Counted from the first letter of the stretch, positions 32,561 to 41,634 are shown. The stretch: DNA of 64,000 nt from Herbidospora cretacea (GCF_001570605.1 NZ_BBXG01000002.1:218549-282548); one strand, 5' to 3'. The notes: generated from the sequence alone by a model not told the origin. Made by a program: numbers and translations.

Positions 32561-33015
32561 TCTCGTACGACCAGGTGATGGGCCTGGCCCTGCTTGAGGC
32601 CGCCGAGGCGGGTGAGCGGGGCGAGGTGCCCGTCGGGGCCGTTGTGGTGGATGCGGGCGGCCGGGTTCTGGCGCGGGCCGGGAACGCCCGGGAGTCGTCC
32701 GGCGATCCGACCGCCCATGCCGAGATCCTGGCCCTGCGGGCCGCGGCTTCGGCGCTGGGCGAGTGGCGGCTGCCCGGTTGCACCCTCGTCGTGACGCTGG
32801 AGCCCTGCACGATGTGCGCGGGGGCCGCCGTGCTGGCCCGGGTCGACCGGATCGTCTACGGGGCCGTCGACGAGAAGGGCGGGGCCGTGGGGTCGCTGTG
32901 GGACGTGGTGCGCGACCGGCGGCTGAACCATCGGCCTGAGGTGATCATGGGCGTACGGGAGGAAGAATGTTCTTCGCTCCTTTCGGCCTTCTTCGCCGCG
33001 CGGCGCCAACAGTGA
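32557..33015 (+). CDS. tadA: tRNA-specific adenosine-34 deaminase
   Basis: 152 residues. The zinc deaminase motif is complete: H54-A-E56 in PTAHAEILAL and P-C84-x-x-C87 in LEPCTMCAGA. It makes inosine at the wobble position of tRNA-Arg(ACG). The GTG start overlaps the preceding stop. A tRNA-Ser gene follows after 24 bp. Confidence 0.93.
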   Translation: MISYDQVMGLALLEAAEAGERGEVPVGAVVVDAGGRVLARAGNARESSGDPTAHAEILALRAAASALGEWRLPGCTLVVTLEPCTMCAGAAVLARVDRIVYGAVDEKGGAVGSLWDVVRDRRLNHRPEVIMGVREEECSSLLSAFFAARRQQ

Positions 33016-33039
33016 CCGGAGTCCGGTAAGCTGCTGCGC

Positions 33040-33127
33040 GGTGGTGTCTCCTAGTGGCCGATGGAGCGCGCCTCGAAAGCGCGTGTAGGGCAACCTACCG
33101 TGGGTTCAAATCCCACCACCACCGCCA
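33040..33127 (+). tRNA. tRNA-Ser (anticodon CGA)
   Basis: 88 nt including encoded CCA. The acceptor GGTGGTG pairs with CACCACC; the anticodon loop CTCGAAA gives anticodon CGA (33074-33076), reading UCG; a long variable arm (TGTAGGGCAACCTACC region) and T arm GTGGG-TTCAAAT-CCCAC are those of class II tRNA-Ser. Confidence 0.95.
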
Positions 33128-33132
33128 CATGA

Positions 33133-33163
33133 AAAGGCCCGGTGCTCACAGCACCGGGCCTTT
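33133..33163. terminator. Terminator after tRNA-Ser(CGA)
   Basis: AAAGGCCCGGTGCT / AGCACCGGGCCTTT, perfect 14-nt arms, 3-nt loop, ending in T residues. It lies between the tRNA and the convergent 96-aa gene, so it can serve both strands. Confidence 0.9.
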
Positions 33164-33170
33164 CGTGTTT

Positions 33171-33461
33171 CTAGAGTTCGAGAACGCGGGCGTGCAGGAC
33201 CGACCGCTGGTGCAGCGCCGCGCGCAGGGCCCGGTGGAGCCCGTCTTCCAGATAGAGCTCGCCTTCCCACTGCACGACGTGCGGGAAGAGGTCACCGTAG
33301 AAGGTGGAGTCCTTGGCCAGCAGAGAGTGCAGGTCGAGGACGGCCTTGGTGGTGATGAGAGCGTCCAGTCTGACCTGGCGGGGCGGAATCTGCGCCCACT
33401 CTCGATGCCCGAGCCGGTGCTCGGGATAGGGACGTTCGTCGCCGACCAACTTAAAGATCAC
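33171..33461 (-). CDS. Conserved actinobacterial protein of unknown function (96 aa)
   Basis: MIFKLVGDERPYPEHRLGHREWAQIPPRQVRLDALITTK, then YLEDGLHRALRAALHQRSVLHARVL. Closely similar proteins occur across streptomycetes and relatives; some databases label them antitoxin-like, which the sequence does not prove. The EDGLHR motif recalls ParB-like nuclease folds. There is no ribosome site before the GTG; a TAAACT hexamer ends seven bases upstream, so a leaderless transcript is possible. Confidence 0.7.
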   Translation of the reverse strand: MIFKLVGDERPYPEHRLGHREWAQIPPRQVRLDALITTKAVLDLHSLLAKDSTFYGDLFPHVVQWEGELYLEDGLHRALRAALHQRSVLHARVLEL

Positions 33462-33494
33462 GCTATGTAGTTTATGAGACGAAGGTGGGCGGGG

Positions 33495-34355
33495 TCAGAT
33501 CGACCCGGAGAACGTGTCACATCGGGCGGGATCCCCTGATTTGTAGCCGTTCGTGAACCAGGTGACCCGCTGTTCCGAGGTGCCGTGGGTGAACGCGTCC
33601 GGGTTCACCTGGCCACCGCTCTTCTGCTGGATCGAGTCGTCGCCCACCGCCGAGGCGGCGGCCAGCGCCTCCTGGATGTCGGCGTCGGTGAAGGGCTTGG
33701 CGAAGAAGCCGGTGTCCACGGCGTTCTTGGCCCACACGCCGGAGTAGCAGTCGGCCTGGAGCTCCACCCGTACCGATCCGCTTTCCGCGCCCTCGCCGCC
33801 GCTCTGCTCAAGCGTGCCCGTCAGGTTCTGTACGTGGTGGCCGTACTCGTGCGCGATCACGTAGGCCTGGGCGAACGGGGTGTTCTTGGCGCCCAGCTGC
33901 GATTCGAGCTGGTTGAAGAAGCTGAGGTCGAGGTAGACATAGCGGTCGACCGGGCAGTAGAAGGGCCCCACGGCCGACTCGGCCGCGCCGCACTCGGTCT
34001 GGACGCCCTGCTCGAAGAGGGCCGTCTTGGCCGGCTGGTAGCCGTCGACCTTGGTGGCCCAGTAGTCCTGAAGGCTGTTGACCACGCCGACGACCCTGCA
34101 CTGTTCGTCCTGGTCGGCGTCGGTGCCCTTCTGGCACTTCTCGCTGAGGTTGCCGGACGACGGCTGGACGCCGGGGTTCTCCGCGCCTCCGCCACCGGTG
34201 AGACCACCGATGTCGAAGCCGAAGACGAGAGCGACGATCAGCGCGATGATGCCGGCCGCGCCGCCGCCAACCGCAAGCCCGCCACCGGGGATGCCACCCC
34301 GGCCGCGGTTCTCGACCTGAGAGCCGTCGAGCTGTGCTTGGTCGTCGAAATCCAT
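33495..34355 (-). CDS. Neutral zinc metallopeptidase (YpfJ family)
   Basis: About 286 residues. One TM helix (about 30-50: GGAAGIIALIVALVFGF) follows a glycine-rich cytoplasmic leader; the outer domain contains the zinc motif VIAHEYGHHVQ and the later ELQADCYSGVWA typical of the family. Four or more cysteines probably make disulphides. The peptidase substrate is unknown. ATG 34355 was chosen for MDFDDQAQLDGSQVENRGRG, the usual start. A hairpin lies just upstream of it. Confidence 0.88.
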   Translation of the reverse strand: MDFDDQAQLDGSQVENRGRGGIPGGGLAVGGGAAGIIALIVALVFGFDIGGLTGGGGAENPGVQPSSGNLSEKCQKGTDADQDEQCRVVGVVNSLQDYWATKVDGYQPAKTALFEQGVQTECGAAESAVGPFYCPVDRYVYLDLSFFNQLESQLGAKNTPFAQAYVIAHEYGHHVQNLTGTLEQSGGEGAESGSVRVELQADCYSGVWAKNAVDTGFFAKPFTDADIQEALAAASAVGDDSIQQKSGGQVNPDAFTHGTSEQRVTWFTNGYKSGDPARCDTFSGSI

Positions 34356-34390
34356 GACGGCGTGACTTCCCCGGAGAAGGGCGATCATGC

Positions 34391-34417
34391 GCCGGCGCCT
34401 CACGTGGAGGCGCCGGC
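34391..34417 (-). terminator. Hairpin after the secreted-protein gene
   Basis: Perfect 11-nt arms GCCGGCGCCTC / GAGGCGCCGGC, 5-nt loop, directly after the stop of the secreted protein gene and before the metallopeptidase start on the minus strand. No U-tract. Confidence 0.75.
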
Positions 34418-34425
34418 TCGGCAGG

Positions 34426-34797
34426 TCACCAGTTGTTGATGCGGATCGACATCCGGGCGCAGTTGTCCAGGCGGCCGTAGTAGCTGCTGTACAGGCCGCC
34501 GACCGTGATCTGCACGGCTCCGGTGCCGCGGTAGACCACCTTGCCGTTGACGGCGTCCACGAGCTTGAAGCGGATCTCGCTCGGATCGCAGATGGGATTG
34601 GGGATGTAGGACTCGAACGTGGTGATCTGGATGTAGTGGCCGGTGGGATGCGCCTGGACGTTCCCCGTCGAGCAGGTGGTCCAGAAGTTCTGGACGGTGC
34701 ACTCGGAGTTGGCCGCCAGAGCGGCCGAGGCGGGCAGCAGGGCCGCGCCCACGCCGAGGGCCAGCGCGGCGGCCGCCATTCTCTTACGGATCTTCAT
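34426..34797 (-). CDS. Secreted protein of unknown function (123 aa)
   Basis: ATG with a GGAGAG site. A clear Sec signal peptide (KIRKRMAAAALALGVGAALLPASAALA, cleavage after ALA) leads into a small domain with four cysteines (SECTV, TTCST, ICDP, DNCAR). Mature size about 95 residues. No family was recognised. Confidence 0.75.
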   Translation of the reverse strand: MKIRKRMAAAALALGVGAALLPASAALAANSECTVQNFWTTCSTGNVQAHPTGHYIQITTFESYIPNPICDPSEIRFKLVDAVNGKVVYRGTGAVQITVGGLYSSYYGRLDNCARMSIRINNW

Positions 34798-34997
34798 GAT
34801 CTCTCCTTCTCTCGGCTGGACGACTCCGAGTGAAGGAAGGAGCGGTATAGGTCGGGTATACGACCCTTGTGGCCTGCGGGAACTCGTTGGCGGGCGAGGT
34901 GGGCGCGGCCGGTTGGCGCCGGGTGCGGGGCCTGCCCGGGGCGGTGGGCGGTGTGAGGGTGGGCGGAGCCGTAACGGAAAGTGGCTTTGAAAAGGAA

Positions 34998-35030
34998 GAA
35001 GGGGCCGGTCGCAAATCGACCGGCCCCTTC
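34998..35030. terminator. Strong hairpin between the secreted-protein promoter region and tRNA-Ser(GGA)
   Basis: Perfect 14-nt arms GAAGGGGCCGGTCG / CGACCGGCCCCTTC with a 5-nt loop. On the minus strand it lies immediately after the tRNA and is followed by TTCCTTTTC, fitting a tRNA terminator. Confidence 0.85.
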
Positions 35031-35033
35031 TGG

Positions 35034-35122
35034 TGGCGGAGGATAGGGGATTTGAACCCCTGATCGGTCTCCCGAAACACGATTTCCAATCGTGCGCCCT
35101 AGGCCAACTAGGCGAATCCTCC
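35034..35122 (-). tRNA. tRNA-Ser (anticodon GGA)
   Basis: 89 nt with encoded CCA on the minus strand. The acceptor GGAGGAT pairs with ATCCTCC; the anticodon loop TTGGAAA gives GGA (+ strand 35085-35087), reading UCC/UCU; the variable arm is long and the T arm is AGGGG-TTCAAAT-CCCCT. It is the second serine isoacceptor within 2 kb. Confidence 0.95.
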
Positions 35123-35212
35123 GCCGAGAAGCTTACATGACTTCGCGCATGCGCTGTCCTTCCGATCCGGAGCACTGGGCGCGGGTGGTCGGGGCGGCGG
35201 CTAGACTGTCCT

Positions 35213-35304
35213 CGGACCCCTCGCGCGGCGTCATCCTGTGAACCTCCCCAGGGCCGGAAGGCAGCAAGGATAAGCGGGCTCTGGCGGGTGTGCGGGGGGT
35301 TCTT
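35213..35304 (+). ncRNA. ffs: Signal recognition particle 4.5S RNA (small bacterial type)
   Basis: The conserved apical element is exact: GTGAACCTCCCCAGG, GCCGGAAGGCAGCAAGG, ATAAGCGGGCTCTGG. The ends GGACCCCTCGCGC and GTGTGCGGGGGGTTC pair to close the helix. A TAGACT -10-like box lies at 35201-35206. It scaffolds Ffh in co-translational targeting. The location directly before dnaX is common in actinobacteria. End positions are approximate by a few bases. Confidence 0.95.
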
Positions 35305-35339
35305 TGCTTCCGGTTCTGCTCTCCCCGAGGAGACCGTCC

Positions 35340-37934
35340 ATGAGTCTCGCGCTCTACCGCAAATACCGTCCTGGGACGTTTGCAGAGGTCAAAGGGCAGG
35401 AGCACGTCACCGACCCGCTCCGCCAGGCCCTCAGAAGCGGGCGCGTGAACCATGCCTACCTCTTCAGCGGGCCCCGGGGATGCGGCAAGACGTCGAGCGC
35501 GCGGATCCTCGCCCGGAGCCTCAACTGCGAGCAGGGGCCGACTCCCGATCCGTGTGGCGTGTGCGAGTCCTGTGTCGCCCTGGCCCCGACGGGCGCCGGC
35601 CACCTCGACGTGATCGAGATCGACGCCGCCTCTCACGGTGGTGTCGACGACGCGCGTGACCTGCGCGAACGGGCTTTCTTCGCGCCCGTGTCGGCGCGGT
35701 TCAAGATCTACATCATCGACGAGGCGCACATGGTGACCCGCGAGGGTTTCAACGCGCTGCTCAAACTCGTCGAGGAGCCGCCGCCCCACCTGAAGTTCGT
35801 CTTCGCGACGACGGAACCCGAGAAGGTCATCGGGACGATCAAGTCCCGCACCCACCACTATCCGTTCCGCCTGATGCCTCCGGCGACTCTGAAAGCGCTC
35901 ATGGAGGAGATCCTGGCGTCAGAGGCGGTGCCGTTCGAGCCCGCGGCGCTTCCTCTGGTCGTACGCGCGGGGGCCGGCTCGGCCCGGGACTCGCTGTCGA
36001 TCCTCGACCAGCTTCTCGCCGGGGCCGACGAGAACGGGATCACCTACTCCCGCGCGGTGTCCCTGCTCGGTTACACCGACGGCGACCTCCTCGACGAGAT
36101 CGTCGGAGCCTTCGCCCGGCGGGACGGCGGGCTGGTCTTCCAGGCGGTGAACCGGGTGATCGAGGGCGGCCACGACCCCCGCCGGTTCGCGACCGACCTG
36201 CTGGAGCGGTTCCGCGACCTGGTGATCCTGGCGAACGTGCCCGAGGCGGCGGCCAACGGTCTGCTCGACCGGCCTGCCGACGAGCTGGAACGCCTCCAGG
36301 CACAGGCCGCGGCGATGGGGCCGGCGGAGCTGACCCGGGCGGGGGAGATCTTCAACGCCGGCCTGACGGAGATGCGGGGGGCTGCCTCTCCTCGGCTGCT
36401 GCTTGAGCTGATGTGCGCCCGCATCCTTCTTCCGGCGGCGGAAGGCGGCGAAGCGGCCATGCTCGCCCGCCTGGAGCGGCTGGAACGCGACGGCGTTCCG
36501 CAGGGTGGCGGGGGCCAGTACGCCTCGGGGCCGGGAGCTCCTTCTTACGCGGGCCGGGCGCAGCCGGGGCATATGGGGTCGGCCGGTCAGCCCAACTATC
36601 AGAGCCATACCGCGCAGCCTGGGGCTCAGCAGGGTCAAGCTTCTGGGGCTTACCCAGGCCATGCCGCGCAGCCGGGATCACAGTCCGGTGGTCACCCCGG
36701 CCATGCTTCGCAACCGGGGTCTGCGCAGGTCGAGACCTCGCAGTCCGTGGCTCGCCAAGCTCATGCCTCGCAATCTGGGGCTTACGAAGGTCACACGTCG
36801 CTGCCAGGGACCTCGCCCGGCCAGCCTGGGTCTCAGCAGGAGCAAGGCTTCCAGGTTGGCGCGCAGTCGGGGCAGGCGTCGCAGGGTGATGCGGCGAACG
36901 GTTCGGCTCCGCAGTCCGGCTCTCAGCAGGGGCAGTCTGGCGCTGGCCAATCGGGTGGGGCCCCGGTAGGCGCGAGCCCGCAGGGTGTCGACGACTGGCC
37001 CGAGACCGTGAAGCCTGGCTCGGGTGGTGTCCCCGCAGCTCGGGCCGCTGCTCCCCCGGCCGATGACTGGCCGGCGGCCGTCAAGCCCGGGGCTGGTGGG
37101 CCGTCCGCTGCCGATGTCCCGTCGGGAGCGCAGACGAACGCGCCTCCGCCTGCGCAGGCCGGCGCCCCGCCGCCTGCTCAGCCGAGTGCCCCGCAGGTGC
37201 CTGCCAGTGCCGGCGTTGTGGCGCAGGTGTGGCCGCAGGTGTTGGAGGCGGTCAAGAACCGGCAGCGGGTCGCGTGGATGATCATCAACGCCCAAGGTCG
37301 CCTGCTGGGCGCCGAGGGGAACGTGGTGACGGTCGGCTTCGAGAAGCCGGGAGACGTGCAGGGGTTCCTCAAGGGCAAGCGCGACGAGGTCGTCGCCGCC
37401 GCCCTGGGGGACGTGCTCGGTGGTCACTGGCGGGTCGACGTCGTCACGGGCGGCACGGGCGGTGGGCAGTCGACCCGTCCTTCGCAGCCCACGCCGCCAC
37501 CGGCGCCTCCGCCGCCTCCGGTTCAGCCGTCTGCGCCGGTCCAGTCAGCCCCGGCGGCTCAGCAGACCCAGTCCGCCCAGGCGGCGCCCGCTCGGGAGTC
37601 CGCTCCGGCGCGGAGACAGCCGGAGAAGGCGTCCACCGACGAGTCGTGGCCTGACGCGCCGACCGACGAGTTCGAACGCCCCGCCCCGCAGTCGGCCTAC
37701 GAGGCCCCGCCGCCCAGGGCGTCCCAACCGGCGACGCCGGCACCCCGCCAGGCGACCTCCGCGCCCGCCCGGCAGGCCTGGCCTGATGCGGTGCCCGCGC
37801 GGGCGAAGAAGTCCGACGAAGACGACGTCGACCCCGACAACGACGCCGACGTCGACTCCGACGGCCTCTCAGGCCTGGCCTTGCTGCAGAAGGAACTGGG
37901 CGGCCGGGTCATCCAGGAGATCGACCACTCCTGA
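35340..37934 (+). CDS. dnaX: DNA polymerase III subunit gamma/tau
   Basis: 864 residues. The AAA+ core begins MSLALYRKYRPGTFAEVKGQEHV; Walker A is GPRGCGKTSS (44-53), zinc cysteines are C63, C72, C75 and C78, and the DEAH-like IIDEAHM box is at about 126-131. The clamp-loader core ends near residue 370. A long low-complexity Q/G/P/S/A-rich insert follows (about 400-600), then a tau domain that contacts polymerase (WPQVLEAVKNRQRVAWMIIN) and an acidic tail. Start by GAGGAG upstream; earlier in-frame TTG rejected. Confidence 0.97.
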   Translation: MSLALYRKYRPGTFAEVKGQEHVTDPLRQALRSGRVNHAYLFSGPRGCGKTSSARILARSLNCEQGPTPDPCGVCESCVALAPTGAGHLDVIEIDAASHGGVDDARDLRERAFFAPVSARFKIYIIDEAHMVTREGFNALLKLVEEPPPHLKFVFATTEPEKVIGTIKSRTHHYPFRLMPPATLKALMEEILASEAVPFEPAALPLVVRAGAGSARDSLSILDQLLAGADENGITYSRAVSLLGYTDGDLLDEIVGAFARRDGGLVFQAVNRVIEGGHDPRRFATDLLERFRDLVILANVPEAAANGLLDRPADELERLQAQAAAMGPAELTRAGEIFNAGLTEMRGAASPRLLLELMCARILLPAAEGGEAAMLARLERLERDGVPQGGGGQYASGPGAPSYAGRAQPGHMGSAGQPNYQSHTAQPGAQQGQASGAYPGHAAQPGSQSGGHPGHASQPGSAQVETSQSVARQAHASQSGAYEGHTSLPGTSPGQPGSQQEQGFQVGAQSGQASQGDAANGSAPQSGSQQGQSGAGQSGGAPVGASPQGVDDWPETVKPGSGGVPAARAAAPPADDWPAAVKPGAGGPSAADVPSGAQTNAPPPAQAGAPPPAQPSAPQVPASAGVVAQVWPQVLEAVKNRQRVAWMIINAQGRLLGAEGNVVTVGFEKPGDVQGFLKGKRDEVVAAALGDVLGGHWRVDVVTGGTGGGQSTRPSQPTPPPAPPPPPVQPSAPVQSAPAAQQTQSAQAAPARESAPARRQPEKASTDESWPDAPTDEFERPAPQSAYEAPPPRASQPATPAPRQATSAPARQAWPDAVPARAKKSDEDDVDPDNDADVDSDGLSGLALLQKELGGRVIQEIDHS

Positions 37935-38103
37935 ACAGCAGGTCCGTTGCCCGTGTAGCGCAACCAAGAGCGGTGGCGCTCGGCCAGGCACAGGCCGGCT
38001 GGCCGCGAAGGCCCCACGGGCGAGCACTTCGGCCCGGCCGCAGGGCCTAGGGGCGTTTTCGCTTCCGGGAGGTTCAGACCTCGGGCCGGCCCTGAACTGG
38101 TTG

Positions 38104-38571
38104 CTATTCGCTTCTGATTCCCTGGACCACGGCCATCAGGTCGTCGGGGGTCAGGGGGTTCTCGGTGATTCTCACGGTCAGGGCTACGCCCGGGGAGTCG
38201 AGCCAGAACGCCTCGGTTCCGGTGGCCAGCCCGGGGGTCCCGTCCTTCGAGAACTCCTGTAGGTCCCAGGTCTCGCGTTCGTCGTATTCCGTCAGGAACT
38301 CCTTCAGGGACGGCAGATCGGTCAGGGCGTCGCCTCTGAGGACCGCCACGCGGAGGTCGGCCTGGTGGCCGTCGGGGGTTTCGCGTTCCCACACGCGGGT
38401 CTCGAAGGTCACGTCTTCCCACTCGGACTGGAAGTCGCTCACCGACTCTCCGGTGACCGCCGGGACGTGGGTGATCGCGAAGCCGCTGACGGTGCCGCCG
38501 TCGCGGGAGGGCGAGCCGGCGGCGGGGGCGGACATCGCCAGGACGCCGGCCATGAGGAGCGTGCCGATCAT
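38104..38571 (-). CDS. Secreted or lipoprotein-like protein of unknown function (155 aa)
   Basis: Signal peptide MIGTLLMAGVLAMSAPAAGS without a lipobox cysteine, then a soluble domain with several charged strands (VSDFQSEWEDVTFETRVWERETPDG; FWLDSPGVALTVRITENPLTPDDLMAVVQG). AAGGAG precedes the ATG. It is 12 bp downstream of the GAF-type regulator gene, so probably in one transcript with it. No function can be assigned. Confidence 0.7.
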   Translation of the reverse strand: MIGTLLMAGVLAMSAPAAGSPSRDGGTVSGFAITHVPAVTGESVSDFQSEWEDVTFETRVWERETPDGHQADLRVAVLRGDALTDLPSLKEFLTEYDERETWDLQEFSKDGTPGLATGTEAFWLDSPGVALTVRITENPLTPDDLMAVVQGIRSE

Positions 38572-38583
38572 GTGGTGCTCTCC

Positions 38584-39918
38584 TTAGAAGGAGTGAGTGA
38601 GGCGGACCGACGCAGCCGCGTGGCGGTGGTCCTCCGCCGGGACGACCGACATGATGCGCTCCAGGATCGCGACGTCGTCGTGGCCTCCGCTGGTCTGTGC
38701 ATAACTCCAGAGGTGGGTGGCGGTGCCCTTGCCCAGTATCTCGGACCTCACTCGGGCTTCCAGTTCGTTCCGTTCGCGGCGGATCGCGGGGGACTCCGAG
38801 CGGGAGAGCAGCGGGCCCTGGTAGCGGGCCACGACGGTGTCGAGGTCTCCGGTGGTCAGCGCCCTGCGGACGGCCAGGAGGTCGGCGGTGACCTCGCCGA
38901 CCAGGCGATAGGGCTTGGCGGCCACGGCGCCGGGGAGCTGCGCGCGGAGGCGGTGGATCTCGGCGCGGATGGTCACGGGGTTGCCGTCGTCGCCGTACAG
39001 GAGGAAGGAGAGCTGTTCGGCGGTCAGGCCGCGGGGGTGGGTGGCCAGGAGGGTCAGGATCTCGGCGTGGCGGAGGGAAAGGGTGATGCGGCTGCCGCCG
39101 TATTCGGCGGACGGGGTTCCGCCGAGGACGGTCAACGACAGGCGGGGGACGGTTCCGCGACGGGGATTGACCAGGTAGGAGTCGCCGAGGAACTCCACGT
39201 CGCCCACGCGGCCGTCGGGGAGGACGAGGCGGTCGCCCTCGGACGGGAGTGAAACACGTTCCCCCCGGAACCGGTCTCCGGTGATCACCCGGCCGCTGCA
39301 CGACACCAGCACCCCCGAGCGGGCGGCGTGGCGGCTGCGGACGCGTTCGTCGTTCTCGTTCATGCGCAGCGCCAGGTGGCTCTCGGCCAGTTGGGCGGCG
39401 GCGCCGATCAGGGCGACCGTGGCGGGGGGCAGGGAGCGGGCGATGCCGCTGATGTCGACGCAGCCCAGGACGTCGCCGGTGTCGGGGTCGACGATCGGGG
39501 CGCCGACGCACGACCAGCCGTGGAGGGCCTCGACGAGGTGTTCGTCGGCGTAGACGCTCGTGGGGGCCCCGGCGGCCAGCGCGGTGCCGATGCCGTTGGT
39601 GCCGACGGCGGACTCCGACCAGGCGAAACCGTCGGCCAGGCCGATGCGGTCGCCGTGGCGGAGGACCTCGCGGTGGCCGTCGCGCCAGAGGATGTTCCCG
39701 TCGGCGTCGGTGACCACCATGATGTGGGCCGCCTCGTCGGCGATCTGCAGCAGGGTGTGATGGAGCAGGGGCAGCAGCTCGCGCAGCGGATGGGCGGCTC
39801 GCGCCGCGGTGACGTCGCTGGTGTCGTACACGAAAGGAGCTGTTCTGGCCCCCGGATCGACCCCGGCGGCGAGTGATCGGCGCCAGGACGCCGAGATGAT
39901 CGTGTCGCGAGATCTCAC
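38584..39918 (-). CDS. GAF-domain regulator (AcoR-like N-terminus with OmpR/SARP-like C-terminus)
   Basis: About 444 residues. The N-terminus has the sigma54-regulator-like SASWRRSLAAGVDPG motif, and a GAF domain (VTDADGNILWRDGHRE, then GTNGIGTALAAG) with the CVDISG end. There is no AAA+ domain; instead residues 280-350 form a winged-helix-like segment (LSLRHAEILTLLATHPRGLTAEQLSFLLYGDD). Such proteins occur near aldehyde/alcohol dehydrogenase genes in actinomycetes, but none is adjacent here. GTG 39918 is preferred over an upstream TTG. Confidence 0.8.
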   Translation of the reverse strand: MRSRDTIISASWRRSLAAGVDPGARTAPFVYDTSDVTAARAAHPLRELLPLLHHTLLQIADEAAHIMVVTDADGNILWRDGHREVLRHGDRIGLADGFAWSESAVGTNGIGTALAAGAPTSVYADEHLVEALHGWSCVGAPIVDPDTGDVLGCVDISGIARSLPPATVALIGAAAQLAESHLALRMNENDERVRSRHAARSGVLVSCSGRVITGDRFRGERVSLPSEGDRLVLPDGRVGDVEFLGDSYLVNPRRGTVPRLSLTVLGGTPSAEYGGSRITLSLRHAEILTLLATHPRGLTAEQLSFLLYGDDGNPVTIRAEIHRLRAQLPGAVAAKPYRLVGEVTADLLAVRRALTTGDLDTVVARYQGPLLSRSESPAIRRERNELEARVRSEILGKGTATHLWSYAQTSGGHDDVAILERIMSVVPAEDHRHAAASVRLTHSF

Positions 39919-40024
39919 AGGCCACAATCTCCAGGAGTAACCGATTGATCGCAACCTGTATGCAACGTTCCGGTGGCTACGTTTGGTCTGCCACCCCGGG
40001 CCGCGGCCGACCCAGGGTGGAAAA

Positions 40025-40065
40025 GGCCGGGTCTCGGACGCTTGGAGGGGGGCCGGGACCCGGCC
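40025..40065 (-). terminator. Hairpin upstream of the GAF regulator, possible attenuator
   Basis: GGCCGGGTC / GACCCGGCC, 9-bp arms, 23-nt loop. On the minus strand it is followed by TTTT. No coding gene upstream on that strand would need it, so it may be a leader attenuator for the GAF regulator. Confidence 0.35.
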
Positions 40066-40172
40066 AGGGCAGCACCAATGAACACGCTCCGTGCTCCGGT
40101 GTCAGATGAGCGGCAAACACCGTAGGCTCGTCGGGACGAACAACGTCTCCGGTCGCTGAGGAGCGCACGATT

Positions 40173-40505
40173 GTGAACCCAGAAGTCAACCTGCAGCAGT
40201 TGCTGGAGCAGGCTCAGCTCATGCAGCAGCAGCTCGTCTCGGCGCAGCAGGAGCTCAACGACGCCGAGGTTCAGGGAAGCGCGGGCGGGGGCCTGGTTGT
40301 GGCGACCGTCAACGGCAGTGGCGAGCTGCTCGAACTGAAGATCAACCCGAAGGTCGTCGACTCCGGCGACGCCGCCGAGACGGTCGAGACGATCGCCGAT
40401 CTGGTCATCGCGGCCGTGCGTGACGCCGTCCGCGCCGCCGGCGAGCTCCAGCAGGAGAAGCTCGGTCCGCTGTCGCAAGGCCTCGGCCAGCTTCCAGGTT
40501 TCTAA
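40173..40505 (+). CDS. YbaB/EbfC family nucleoid-associated protein
   Basis: 110 residues, glutamine-rich helix at the start ([22 protein letters not shown]) then [21 protein letters not shown], the typical YbaB sandwich. It binds DNA as a dimer. GTG start. It lies directly before recR (3-bp gap), the conserved arrangement. Confidence 0.95.
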   Translation: MNPEVNLQQLLEQAQLMQQQLVSAQQELNDAEVQGSAGGGLVVATVNGSGELLELKINPKVVDSGDAAETVETIADLVIAAVRDAVRAAGELQQEKLGPLSQGLGQLPGF

Positions 40506-40508
40506 GTC

Positions 40509-41108
40509 ATGTACGAAGGCGTCGTCCAGAACCTGATCGACGAGCTGGGCCTGCTGCCCGGCGTCGGTCCCAAGAGCGCGCAGCGCATCGCCTTCCATCT
40601 GCTGTCGGCCGATCCCGCCGACGTGAAAAGGCTGGCCCACGCACTTCTCGAAGTGAAGGAGAAGGTGCGTTTCTGCCGCGTCTGTGGCAACGTGGCCGCC
40701 GAGGAAGAGTGCCGGATCTGTCGTGATCAGCGCCGCGACCCCCATGTCATCTGTGTGGTCGAGGAGTCGAAAGACGTCGTGGCCATCGAGAAGACGCGCG
40801 AGTTCCGGGGGCGCTACCACGTGCTCGGGGGCGCGATCAGCCCGATCGACGGGGTCGGCCCCGACGACCTGCGGGTCCGCGAACTGATGGCCCGGCTCGC
40901 CGACGGCGAGGTGACGGAGCTCATCCTCGCCACCGATCCGAACCTTGAGGGCGAGGCCACGGCCACCTATTTGGCCCGGCTCGTCAAACCGATGGGTTTA
41001 AAGGTCACTCGGCTGGCCAGCGGTCTGCCCGTCGGCGGCGATCTGGAATACGCCGACGAGGTCACCTTGGGCCGCGCTTTCGAAGGACGGAGACTGCTGG
41101 ATGTTTGA
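40509..41108 (+). CDS. recR: Recombination protein RecR
   Basis: 199 residues: an HhH motif near the N-terminus ([17 protein letters not shown]), a C4 zinc finger ([16 protein letters not shown]) and a Toprim domain ([28 protein letters not shown]). With RecFO it loads RecA at gaps. It overlaps the next gene by 8 bp, indicating one operon ybaB-recR-DUF5063. Confidence 0.97.
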   Translation: MYEGVVQNLIDELGLLPGVGPKSAQRIAFHLLSADPADVKRLAHALLEVKEKVRFCRVCGNVAAEEECRICRDQRRDPHVICVVEESKDVVAIEKTREFRGRYHVLGGAISPIDGVGPDDLRVRELMARLADGEVTELILATDPNLEGEATATYLARLVKPMGLKVTRLASGLPVGGDLEYADEVTLGRAFEGRRLLDV

Positions 41109-41634
41109 CGAAGAGTGGAAGGACCTGGCCGACCGGGTCGGCGGGCACGCCCAGAACTACATCGACGGCCTGACCAGGCTGGCGGGCGGCGAGGGCGGCG
41201 ACGCGATCCTGCCGCTGCTGCTGGTGGAGGTCGCCCAGGTCAGCCTGGCGGGTTCCCAGCTCGCCGCGGTCCACGACGTGATCCTCCAGGGCAACGTCGA
41301 GCCCGCCCTGAGCGAAGACCCCGACATCGACCCGCTGCGGGTGGCGCTGGCGGCCCGGCTGGGCCCGGTCGACGACTACGCCGAGGTGTTCGACCCCTAC
41401 AAGGACACCTCGGTCACCCCCTACCGGCTGTCCGACGACCTGACGGCGGTGGCCGCCGACCTGATCCACGGGCTGCGCCACTACAAGGCCGGCCGGCCTC
41501 TTGAGGCGATCTGGTGGTGGCAGTACTCCTACTTCAACACTTGGGGCAACCACGCCGGGGCGGCACTGCGGGCACTGCAGGCACTGGTGGCGCACACGAG
41601 GCTCGATGTGGCCGAAGAGGTGACAGTGGTCTGA
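41101..41634 (+). CDS. DUF5063 family protein
   Basis: 177 residues, mainly helical, beginning [22 protein letters not shown] with an aromatic [22 protein letters not shown] block typical of the family. In actinobacteria it is usually found between recR and ask, as here. Function unknown. The overlap with recR suggests joint translation. Confidence 0.85.
   Translation: MFDEEWKDLADRVGGHAQNYIDGLTRLAGGEGGDAILPLLLVEVAQVSLAGSQLAAVHDVILQGNVEPALSEDPDIDPLRVALAARLGPVDDYAEVFDPYKDTSVTPYRLSDDLTAVAADLIHGLRHYKAGRPLEAIWWWQYSYFNTWGNHAGAALRALQALVAHTRLDVAEEVTVV

Noticed and set aside
33171-33461. Toxin-antitoxin call for the 96-aa gene
   Set aside because: No toxin partner is adjacent and the sequence shows no VapB-like DNA-binding motif.
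37935-38103. Possible small gene or RNA after dnaX
   Set aside because: GC-rich spacer with no start, ribosome site, hairpin with tail or RNA signature.
37697-39925. 742-codon minus frame over dnaX end and the GAF regulator
   Set aside because: Runs across several real genes with skewed composition; not coding.
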